A stretch of 5,884 bases of DNA, taken from DATDTB01 sp035291025 (GTDB lineage Archaea > Iainarchaeota > Iainarchaeia > JAFGOX01 > DATDTB01). The translations under genes and the position numbers were made by a program. This document shows, piece after piece, positions 1 to 5,070 of this stretch; the first letter of the stretch is position 1; every line of letters starts with the position of its first letter. Location: contig DATDTB010000091.1 of NCBI GenBank assembly GCA_035291025.1, forward strand, positions 1 through 5,884, in the 5' to 3' direction. The notes under the pieces were generated by a model. The model searched no databases, was not told where the DNA came from, and saw nothing but the letters and a program-made list of their open reading frames with translations.

Positions 1-1343
1 GAGTCAAGCCCCTCGCAGGACTCGCCAATGTGCTTCAAGTCGTAAGGATTTGTCACCCTGAGTATCAGGTTGGTGTTGCACTGCGACAGCACTGTTGTCG
101 CCAACTGCACGGGGCGCTGGGTTATGAGGCAAAGGCACGCCCCGAACTTCCTTCCCTCGCGGGCGATGTTTTCAAGGACTTGCTTTGCAACTGACATTTC
201 CCCAGCAACCCGTTCTGGGGCGAACTGGTGCGCTTCTTCCACAACCAAGAGAAACGGCGGAATCCTACCCTTCCGGCGCTCTTCGAACAAGGCCCGGGCG
301 ACGTGCGCTACAATGAAGCGTTTTTTGCGCAAGTCAACGGTTTTGGAAAAGTCAATTATTGAAAGCCTACCGGGAACCGCAAGTTCCCTCACTGACGGCG
401 CGTCAGTTGAAGAAAACAAGCCAAGCGAGTCAAGCTGGTCGAGCATGGAAAGAAGGACGCCCTTGGTGCCTTCCTTGACTGACTCGCTTGCCTCCACTTC
501 CAGTCTTACTTTTTCCAAGTCAAATGGCGCCAGCGAGTCAGCCTTCCTGAGGGAGGAAATAACCTTGTACAAGGCGCGGCTTTGCGGCCTTGAAACGCCT
601 GAAGCAAAAGCTTCCAGCATGGATGGGGACAAGTGGGAAACCCCGATGCGCACGTCTCCCGCGTCCACAACTCGGACGCTCCTCGAGTAATCCTTGAACT
701 CCGGAGACGTTGGAGGCTGCGCCAGCGACGTGTACTCGCCGTGCACGTCCAACAACACAACCGCAACCCTTCCCTTTTCCGGCGGCCGGTCCAGCAGTTC
801 TTCGAGGAGGCATGAGGCGGCGTAGCTTTTTCCGCCGCCTGAAATGGACAAAATGGCCAAGTGCTTCCGGAGAAGCTTGTCCAGGCTAAGCGAAACCGGC
901 AGCGCGTGGTGTTCCAGTTCCCCTAGCTTCAGCCCGTTGTCAAAGTCAAAACCCAACAGCCTGCGCAGGGATTGCTCGCCTGCCAGGAAAACCTCGGTTC
1001 CAGGCGATACTGGCTTTGAAGGGCGCTTTTGCAGTCCTTTTCCGTGCACTGAAAGCGCTTTGACTTCGGCGACCAAGTACTCCCACTCCCCGGCAGGCAG
1101 TTGTTCCGCGATGGAGGCGCCGGACTTCTCGAACGACTTAACGGAGTCAGCGCGCTCAAAGTACCTGTTGGCTTTCACGAGGCTCGTGATCATTCCAATG
1201 AGCGAGCCGTCCTCGCTGCGCGCTTCCACGAAAGCGCCCTTGTCCAGTTCTCCGTCGCTTACCACGAACAAGAACTTTTGAGTGTTCGGAGTGTCAACCG
1301 TGCTGATAACCACTCCAAGCTTTCTCCCAACCAACAAAACCAC
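1..1343 (-). CDS. herA: HerA DNA translocase/helicase, C-terminus outside window
   Basis: HerA is a hexameric ATP-driven DNA pump that works with the nuclease NurA in resecting DNA ends for recombination. 447 codons are visible, with no stop before the window edge. Residues about 8-75 look like the N-terminal HAS-barrel (RKLGVVIST, then FVVSD and GSLIGMITS). The Walker A loop is SGGGKS at about 168-173, Walker B is FLLVVEEAHQF at about 364-374 with acidic E369/E370, and ITQRP at about 407-411 is the conserved motif following Walker B in this FtsK/HerA ATPase group. It follows nurA by six bases in the same reading frame, so the two are almost certainly co-transcribed. The start is uncertain: GTG at 1343 is used here, TTG at 1346, 1337 or 1334 are alternatives, and TTG 1334 would have GGTGG as a ribosome site and begin VGRKLGVV, which resembles family N-termini. 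The family is usually about 500-550 residues, so a modest C-terminal part is missing. Confidence 0.93.
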   Translation of the reverse strand, partial: MVLLVGRKLGVVISTVDTPNTQKFLFVVSDGELDKGAFVEARSEDGSLIGMITSLVKANRYFERADSVKSFEKSGASIAEQLPAGEWEYLVAEVKALSVHGKGLQKRPSKPVSPGTEVFLAGEQSLRRLLGFDFDNGLKLGELEHHALPVSLSLDKLLRKHLAILSISGGGKSYAASCLLEELLDRPPEKGRVAVVLLDVHGEYTSLAQPPTSPEFKDYSRSVRVVDAGDVRIGVSHLSPSMLEAFASGVSRPQSRALYKVISSLRKADSLAPFDLEKVRLEVEASESVKEGTKGVLLSMLDQLDSLGLFSSTDAPSVRELAVPGRLSIIDFSKTVDLRKKRFIVAHVARALFEERRKGRIPPFLLVVEEAHQFAPERVAGEMSVAKQVLENIAREGRKFGACLCLITQRPVQLATTVLSQCNTNLILRVTNPYDLKHIGESCEGLD

Positions 1344-1349
1344 CAAACT

Positions 1350-2435
1350 TTAGGCAAACGGCCTTTGCTCCCGCCTCAAGGTCATCAACGCCGCCTTGTT
1401 TTTCAGCTTGTCAAAGACTCGAGAATAAACGAACTCCATTTCCCGCTGTTCGAGCTTCGCCCTAAGGTCTGCCTCAATCAAGGGCGTGGGAAACGCGTAC
1501 TCCCTGTGGAAGGACGACACGGAAAGCACTGCACTGGCTGCCTTGCCCGCGGCGCTTGAAACTCTTCCGCCTTCGGGAACCAAGAACTCCAAGCGAGTAG
1601 GCCTGTCGAACTCGACTGACTTCAAGTAAGTCACGTAAACGCTTTCAGCGCCGAACCCCATTAAATCCTTCAACACGGCGTGCTCTTGCGGGTTTTGAGA
1701 GTACTTGAACGCGAAAGAACGCTGGCCGGGCGCCAGGAAGTAGTGCAGGAAATGCGAGTCAAAGGAGTCCGAGAAGACCCCGCTGAACCTGGAAAGGCGC
1801 GCGTCCAAGGGCATTAACTCGTTTTTCAGCACGTACATCAAGCGGTTCGCCCGGGAATCCTCAACCACTCCAATAAGCGTGGTGTTTTTCCGCGCGCAAA
1901 GCGTGAAAAGTTTTTGGTACAATGCAAGCAATTCCTCGAAGTCTTTTTTGAGCGAGTCACCGCGCGGCTTGTCGGCGTTCTGCGGCAACAAAGACCCATC
2001 CATTAGCAAGTAACCTGGCTCGAATTCGCGCAGCCCTGTAATTGCTGCCGCCAGCTCTGTCTTTATCCTGCAAATTGACGCGAACGCGTTTGACTCGTCG
2101 CGTTCAAGCGCGCTTGGAGAGCAGTGAACCGAGGGCAGGACGTGCTGGCTTGGGGAGTATTGAACGCCTTCCAGCCTGCCTTCCTTGTAGGAAAAGGCAA
2201 CGCATACCGCGCGCGCCAAAACAAGGTCAGCGCCGTGAAACGACTTAGCCAAAAGGCCGCCGTCGACTGCCGCGAAAACACCATTTGGCGGGCTTCTTTC
2301 AACACTCACGGAAAGGCTCGAGTCAAGGGAGCTGGGCAGCGCCGAGTGCCTGAGCTCGGACAACAGCGAGGCAAGCAAGGCTTTTTGGGACTCGCTTGAG
2401 TCAATCCTGTGCGCGAGTTCTTCAATGAAGTTCAT
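1350..2435 (-). CDS. nurA: NurA 5'-3' nuclease
   Basis: NurA is the Mn-dependent nuclease partner of HerA; in archaea the complex, with Mre11-Rad50, makes 3' single strands at double-strand breaks. The 361-residue product is of usual family length. Visible NurA-domain signatures are FAAVDGG (54-60, aspartate D58), GYLLMDGSLL (141-150, aspartate D146), LIGVVEDSRANRL (187-199) and the C-terminal FPTPLIEADLRAKL (315-328). D58 and D146 sit where the family's metal-binding acidic residues lie. The ATG at 2435 is preferred: a TATA-like element centred about 27 bases upstream would put the transcript start at or next to this ATG, and no convincing ribosome binding site precedes it, so the mRNA is probably leaderless. 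It is the first gene of a nurA-herA operon. No mre11 or rad50 is present in the window. Family assignment is firm; the operon is inferred from spacing. Confidence 0.92.
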   Translation of the reverse strand: MNFIEELAHRIDSSESQKALLASLLSELRHSALPSSLDSSLSVSVERSPPNGVFAAVDGGLLAKSFHGADLVLARAVCVAFSYKEGRLEGVQYSPSQHVLPSVHCSPSALERDESNAFASICRIKTELAAAITGLREFEPGYLLMDGSLLPQNADKPRGDSLKKDFEELLALYQKLFTLCARKNTTLIGVVEDSRANRLMYVLKNELMPLDARLSRFSGVFSDSFDSHFLHYFLAPGQRSFAFKYSQNPQEHAVLKDLMGFGAESVYVTYLKSVEFDRPTRLEFLVPEGGRVSSAAGKAASAVLSVSSFHREYAFPTPLIEADLRAKLEQREMEFVYSRVFDKLKNKAALMTLRREQRPFA

Positions 2436-2457
2436 TGAAAACGAAAACCCTTGAATT

Positions 2458-2467
2458 CTTTTAAAAA
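2458..2467 (-). promoter_or_regulatory. TATA-like element of the nurA-herA operon
   Basis: On the minus strand this reads TTTTTAAAAG, centred about 27 bases before the nurA ATG, the usual archaeal TATA-to-start distance, implying a leaderless message. The element is nearly palindromic, so it could also be read on the plus strand. Its T-run lies about 50 bases beyond the tnpB stop. Assignment rests on sequence and spacing only. Confidence 0.55.
2462..2466 (-). terminator. T5 tract, possible end of tnpB/omega-RNA transcript
   Basis: A run of five T on the minus strand lies 50 bases after the tnpB stop and is preceded by the structured right-end region. Archaeal RNA polymerase can stop on short U-rich runs, so this could end the tnpB or guide-RNA transcript. 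The same bases form the nurA TATA element, which makes either role ambiguous. Confidence 0.25.
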
Positions 2468-2473
2468 GAGCTA

Positions 2474-2482
2474 GCAGTGCGG
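2474..2482. repeat. Flanking direct repeat GCAGTGCGG, right copy
   Basis: GCAGTGCGG occurs here and again at 3893-3901, on either side of the tnpB block. The similarity continues loosely as a run of T followed by GC in both copies. IS200/IS605 elements do not normally make target duplications, so this may be pre-existing microhomology or coincidence. Confidence 0.4.
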
Positions 2483-2507
2483 TTTGCCGGTGAAGAGTTG
2501 TGAATTA

Positions 2508-2528
2508 CCCACGACTCAAAGTCGCGGG
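2508..2528 (-). repeat. Right-end hairpin overlapping the tnpB stop
   Basis: On the minus strand the arms are CCCGCGACT and AGTCGTGGG with a TTG loop: a 9-pair stem with one G-U pair. The tnpB stop codon (2516-2518) sits in the 3' side of this stem, and the 5' arm encodes the terminal SPRL. Such subterminal hairpins are what TnpA recognises in IS200/IS605 ends and are also the 3' part of omega RNAs. Confidence 0.75.
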
Positions 2529-3646
2529 CTTCTCTCTTCACGGACAACTCCACTTGAGTCGTCTCGGAGAGCTTGACTTCCCCCCATTCCAGGGGTAGCT
2601 CTAATGAGTATGTTCTTCGCAGCATTCAAGTCACGGTCCAAAACCAAGCCACAAGAGCACTCGTGAACCCTTTCACTGAGTGCTTTCGGCACCATTAAAC
2701 CGCAACTAGAACACTGCTGCGTTGAGTTCCTGGCGTCCACGAACACTACTCGACTACCAGCGCTTTCAGCCTTGTAGCCCAACATGTTCACGAACGAACT
2801 CCAAGAAACGTCACTAATCGACTTAGACAACCGCGGATTCTGCAACATGTTGGCGACGCGCAAGTCCTCCAATGCAATAAATGAAAAAGAATTAACAAGC
2901 CAACGCGAAGCCTTGTGCAAGAAGTCCTTCCTTGCGTTAACAACTCGCTCGTGAACCTGCGCCACGCGCAGTCTTTGCCTTCCACGATTACTAGAACCGC
3001 GTTTTTTCCTAGACAGCCTGCGTTGCTCTAAAACTAGTTTTTCCTCGCGCTTCCTCAAGTGCCTCGGGTTTCCCACAACCAAGCCATTCGATAAAGTGGC
3101 GAACTTTTCCAAGCCCAAGTCAACTCCAACCATTGGACCACCGTGAACTGGGACTGGCTTTTCAGGCACGTCCACGACAAAACAAGCAAACCACTTACCA
3201 CTAGGCTCTCTTTTGAGAGTGAGAGTCTTTACTTTGCCTTCAATCACGCGGTGGCGCTTGACTGAAATCAAGCCAAAAGGGTTAACGCGCAACTTCTTGC
3301 CCTCGAGCCTGAACCCGGACTGCGGGTAATGCAACGACTTCACTCTGTCAACGGACTTGAACCTTGGAAAACCAACGCGCTTGCCTTGCTTTTTCAACTT
3401 GCAAAAACGCCTCACTGCACGTTCAAGGTTGTGAACCACTGCCTGCTGCGTCTGGGAAAACAATCCATAATTCTTGCACATTAACTGCATTGCATTCCTT
3501 GACAAGAAAAACCCGAAGTCCTTGTAGTGCTGCTTGCCGGCTGCAAGCAACTCGTTCCACAACTGCTTGGCCAGGAAACGCTGGCCATCCAACTCCAACA
3601 ACTGCCTCTTGCCAGGATACAAGCGGAACTTGAAAACACGAAGCAC
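2516..3646 (-). CDS. tnpB: TnpB RNA-guided endonuclease (IS200/IS605 family)
   Basis: TnpB is the transposon-encoded ancestor of Cas12: a RuvC nuclease guided by an RNA from the element's right end, which re-cuts the empty donor site and so helps retain the element. The 376-residue protein is of typical length. It starts MLRVFKFRLYP, the usual TnpB N-terminus. RuvC-I is VGVDLG (173-178, D176), RuvC-II is IALEDL (257-262, E260), the zinc finger is C312/C315 with C330/C332, and RuvC-III is LDRDLNAAKN (336-345, D337/D339). All three acidic motifs are present, so cleavage activity is expected, unlike the nuclease-dead TldR repressors. GTG at 3646 is the only reasonable start because an in-frame TGA lies six bases upstream. 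The product ends SPRL inside the right-end hairpin. It has the same orientation as nurA, 80 bases ahead of it. Confidence 0.95.
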   Translation of the reverse strand: MLRVFKFRLYPGKRQLLELDGQRFLAKQLWNELLAAGKQHYKDFGFFLSRNAMQLMCKNYGLFSQTQQAVVHNLERAVRRFCKLKKQGKRVGFPRFKSVDRVKSLHYPQSGFRLEGKKLRVNPFGLISVKRHRVIEGKVKTLTLKREPSGKWFACFVVDVPEKPVPVHGGPMVGVDLGLEKFATLSNGLVVGNPRHLRKREEKLVLEQRRLSRKKRGSSNRGRQRLRVAQVHERVVNARKDFLHKASRWLVNSFSFIALEDLRVANMLQNPRLSKSISDVSWSSFVNMLGYKAESAGSRVVFVDARNSTQQCSSCGLMVPKALSERVHECSCGLVLDRDLNAAKNILIRATPGMGGSQALRDDSSGVVREERSPRL

Positions 3647-3680
3647 TCCCTCACGTCCACAAAGACTGCGCTTTCAAGGC

Positions 3681-3687
3681 ATATAAA
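3681..3687 (-). promoter_or_regulatory. TATA box of tnpB
   Basis: TTTATAT on the minus strand is centred about 38 bases ahead of the tnpB GTG, placing transcription start near 3657 with a leader of roughly 10 bases. It directly abuts an 8-pair hairpin (3686-3705), so upstream DNA structure or a bound factor could affect its use. Based on sequence and spacing only. Confidence 0.5.
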
Positions 3688-3705
3688 CCCGCAATGGTGC
3701 GGGTT
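3686..3705. repeat. Perfect 8-base inverted repeat next to tnpB TATA box
   Basis: AACCCGCA, a four-base ATGG loop, then TGCGGGTT: a perfect 8-pair stem. Its outer AAC/GTT bases are shared with the neighbouring long-range stem at 3703-3750, so the two cannot both be fully formed. It may be a transposon left-end hairpin or an operator. Confidence 0.6.
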
Positions 3706-3750
3706 GCCAGTGCCCTCTAAAACCAGCACGCTAAGGCACGCACCGGCAAC
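3703..3750 (-). repeat. 11-base interrupted inverted repeat
   Basis: On the minus strand GTTGCCGGTGC (3750-3740) pairs with GCACTGGCAAC (3713-3703), 11 pairs including one G-U, around a 26-base loop. The loop and stem edge also contain a GCACGC direct repeat (3726-3731 and 3736-3741 on the plus strand). Pairing is better on the minus-strand RNA than on the plus strand, where the wobble becomes an A-C mismatch. Confidence 0.5.
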
Positions 3751-3766
3751 GGACTCAACACTGGAC

Positions 3767-3797
3767 TTGAATAAGTTGCTTAACGCAACTCGTTCAA
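3767..3797. repeat. Hairpin with internal loop in tnpB upstream region
   Basis: On the plus strand TTGAA (3767-3771) pairs with TTCAA (3793-3797) and AGTTGC (3774-3779) with GCAACT (3785-3790), separated by a symmetric two-base internal loop and closed by a TTAAC loop. The two helices total 11 pairs. It is a candidate left-end structure of the IS200/IS605 element; no coding function is apparent. Confidence 0.5.
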
Positions 3798-3820
3798 ATA
3801 GAAATAGAACCCCGATTCAC

Positions 3821-3841
3821 CCCACAGCTCAAAGCAGTGGG
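3821..3841 (-). repeat. Left-side hairpin resembling the tnpB right-end hairpin
   Basis: On the minus strand the arms are CCCACTGCT and AGCTGTGGG around a TTG loop: eight pairs with one central mismatch. Size, loop, CCC/GGG ends and the CTTTGAG core match the right-end hairpin at 2508-2528, and both are preceded by a GAGAA segment. It is therefore either the left-end hairpin of the same element or the leftover right end of a second, decayed element in the same orientation. Confidence 0.55.
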
Positions 3842-3858
3842 ATTTCTCGCTCGATAGG

Positions 3859-3865
3859 CTTAAAG
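3859..3865 (+). promoter_or_regulatory. Possible TATA element for pth2
   Basis: CTTAAAG within the palindrome GGCTTAAAGCC (3857-3867) lies about 50 bases before the pth2 ATG, predicting a start near 3888 and a leader of about 24 bases. A GCGGGG stretch at 3898-3903 could serve as a weak ribosome binding site eight bases before the ATG. Nothing better is visible upstream, but the match to a TATA box is modest. Confidence 0.3.
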
Positions 3866-3892
3866 CCAAACGCCTTAGTTCATTCAAGCAAG

Positions 3893-3901
3893 GCAGTGCG
3901 G
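3893..3901. repeat. Flanking direct repeat GCAGTGCGG, left copy
   Basis: Second copy of the 9-base repeat also found at 2474-2482. It lies 10 bases before the pth2 start and overlaps the weak ribosome-site candidate, so it is probably original host sequence rather than part of the element. Confidence 0.4.
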
Positions 3902-3911
3902 GGTTTTTGCA

Positions 3912-4262
3912 ATGGAATTCAAGCAAGTAATAGTCGTCAGGTCCGACTTGAAAATGGGGAAGGGGAAGACTGCGGCGCAGTGCTCTCACGCCTCACTGGA
4001 AGCGTTCAGGAAGGCCGAGCGGGACAAGCCCGAGTGGGTGAAGTCCTGGGAAGCGCAGGGCACGCAAAAAGTCGTTGTTAGAGTTGAAAGCGAGCGCGAG
4101 TTATTGGAATTGTTTGAGAAAGCCAAAAAACGCTTCCCGGCAGCGCTCATTTCAGACGCGGGCCACACCCAAGTAGAGCCCGGCACTAAAACCTGCGTGG
4201 GCATCGGGCCAGCCCCTGAAAGTGAATTAAACGAGTTGACTGGAAAGCTAAAGCTGCTGTGA
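3912..4262 (+). CDS. pth2: Peptidyl-tRNA hydrolase, Pth2 family
   Basis: Pth2 cleaves the ester bond of peptidyl-tRNAs that fall off ribosomes, recycling tRNA in the cytoplasm; it is the archaeal and eukaryotic counterpart, unrelated in fold to bacterial Pth. The 116-residue length is standard for archaea. The signature VVRSDLKMGKGKTAAQCSHA (8-27) contains the conserved lysine-glycine-lysine, and SDAGHTQVEPGTKT (81-94) carries the catalytic aspartate D82, GHTQ and PGT, followed by IGP. The ATG at 3912 begins MEFKQVIVVR, the usual N-terminal strand. The stop is immediately followed by the GTPase start, so the two are co-transcribed and probably translationally coupled. The tnpB insertion now sits directly upstream and may have replaced the original promoter. 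Confidence 0.95.
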   Translation: MEFKQVIVVRSDLKMGKGKTAAQCSHASLEAFRKAERDKPEWVKSWEAQGTQKVVVRVESERELLELFEKAKKRFPAALISDAGHTQVEPGTKTCVGIGPAPESELNELTGKLKLL

Positions 4263-4265
4263 GTG

Positions 4266-5069
4266 ATGGGTGTGAAGGGAAGGGGGCGGCTGGAAAGGCG
4301 CGAGTTGTTCGCTCAAATAGTTGAAGGCGTTGTCAGGGCAAGCGACGTTGTTTTAGAGGTAACTGACGCACGGTTTCCAAAGCAAACCCGCAGCGAGGAA
4401 CTAGAGGGCAGGATTCAAGGCTTCGGGAAAAAAGTAATAGTTGTAATGAACAAGTCAGACTTGGTCAAGGAAAAGGAGGCGCTGAAAAAGCTGGTCTTGG
4501 AACTGAAGGCCAAGGGCCGCGAGGCGGTTTTCACTTCCTGCAAGGAGTTCACTGGGCTTTCTAGCCTGAAGAGCTTGCTGTTCAAGCACGCCAAGGAGTC
4601 AGGGAGGGACTTAAAAGTGGGTGTCATTGGAATGCCCAACACTGGAAAGTCAAGCTTGGTGAACAGGCTGGGCTTGAGGAAGGCTGCGAGGGTGGGGCCG
4701 GTTGCAGGGACAACTGTTGGAAAGCAGTGGATTAGGATAGCGAACAACATACTGCTGCTGGACACTCCAGGAGTGTTTGGCAGGACGCAGCGGGGCGCGC
4801 TCCTGGTAAGCGGCGGGTTGAACCCTGAAGACTTGAGAGACCCTGAAACGGCGGCGGCCAAGCTAATTAAGTACTTGCAGGAAAACCACAACACGAAGTG
4901 GATAAAGGAAGAGTACGGAATTGAAAATGCCTCGGGCGACCCGGAAAAGGTCATTGAGGAAATCGCGGTGAAAAGGAAAAAGCTGGTAAAAGGGGGGGCG
5001 CCGGACGTTAAAATTATGTCGCAAATGATCGTGCGCGACTGGCAACGCCAGGGTAGGACTAGAAAGTGA
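4266..5069 (+). CDS. Circularly permuted GTPase, YlqF/RbgA-like, ribosome assembly
   Basis: The G motifs occur in permuted order: NKSD (G4, 62-65), then GMPNTGKSS (G1, 122-130), GTT (G2, 148-150) and DTPG (G3, 166-169). This G4-G1-G2-G3 order defines the YlqF/YawG group, whose bacterial member RbgA matures the large ribosomal subunit. The N-terminal DARFP (34-38) and the C-terminal EEIAVKRKKLVKGGAPD segment are also typical. At 267 residues it has the compact archaeal size. It lacks the N-terminal WFPGHM-type motif of bacterial RbgA, so it is closer to archaeal homologues, and its exact ribosomal target is inferred. ATG 4266 is preferred over the adjacent GTG 4263, which directly abuts the pth2 stop. 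Pairing with pth2 makes a translation-quality operon. Confidence 0.88.
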   Translation: MGVKGRGRLERRELFAQIVEGVVRASDVVLEVTDARFPKQTRSEELEGRIQGFGKKVIVVMNKSDLVKEKEALKKLVLELKAKGREAVFTSCKEFTGLSSLKSLLFKHAKESGRDLKVGVIGMPNTGKSSLVNRLGLRKAARVGPVAGTTVGKQWIRIANNILLLDTPGVFGRTQRGALLVSGGLNPEDLRDPETAAAKLIKYLQENHNTKWIKEEYGIENASGDPEKVIEEIAVKRKKLVKGGAPDVKIMSQMIVRDWQRQGRTRK

Positions 5070-5070
5070 G

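Larger units (their letters stand above)
2462..2562 (-). ncRNA. Candidate omega RNA (reRNA) at the tnpB 3' end
   Basis: TnpB proteins are known to use an RNA made from the end of their own gene and the element's right end, with the flanking host sequence as guide. This stretch covers the last part of tnpB, the right-end hairpin at 2508-2528 and the flank down to a T5 tract. It can form several helices: 2508-2516 with 2520-2528, 2511-2519 with 2554-2562, 2490-2497 with 2534-2541, and 2495-2501 with 2544-2550. The scaffold's 5' limit is unknown and could lie further inside tnpB. The guide would begin somewhere around 2500-2490 and read toward 2470. The RNA is inferred from family knowledge and base pairing, not directly shown. 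Confidence 0.4.
2490..3850 (-). mobile_element. tnpB-only IS200/IS605-type element (IS1341-like)
   Basis: About 1.3-1.4 kb made of a full-length tnpB, a right-end hairpin overlapping its stop codon and a hairpin-rich left region. This matches IS200/IS605 relatives that carry only tnpB and depend on a TnpA (Y1 transposase) elsewhere; no tnpA is visible in the window. Both ends are approximate. The right end lies just past the hairpin at 2508-2528, perhaps near TTCAC on the minus strand (about 2500-2504). The left end may be near the matching hairpin at 3821-3841. The element separates nurA from pth2, which otherwise would be divergent neighbours. Intact catalytic residues suggest it is recent or maintained. 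Confidence 0.7.

Noticed and set aside
70..1559. Plus-strand open frames opposite herA and nurA
   Set aside because: They are antisense shadows of two well-conserved minus-strand genes with continuous family motifs.
2516..3646. TnpB as a nuclease-dead, guide-directed repressor (TldR-like)
   Set aside because: RuvC-I D176, RuvC-II E260 and the DRD of RuvC-III are all present, as is the four-cysteine zinc finger, so an active nuclease is the better reading.
3647..3911. tRNA, CRISPR array or box C/D-type RNA in the tnpB-pth2 gap
   Set aside because: The stems do not make a cloverleaf, there are no regularly spaced repeats with unique spacers, and no paired C and D boxes are visible.
3780..3989. 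69-codon minus-strand open frame spanning the left hairpin and the start of pth2
   Set aside because: It is antisense to the conserved N-terminus of pth2. Its SHCFELWGE segment is just the translation of the hairpin at 3821-3841, and no promoter or ribosome site supports it.
3527..4081. 184-codon plus-strand open frame across tnpB, the intergenic region and pth2
   Set aside because: It overlaps two confident genes in other frames, crosses the hairpin cluster, and its composition has no protein-like features.
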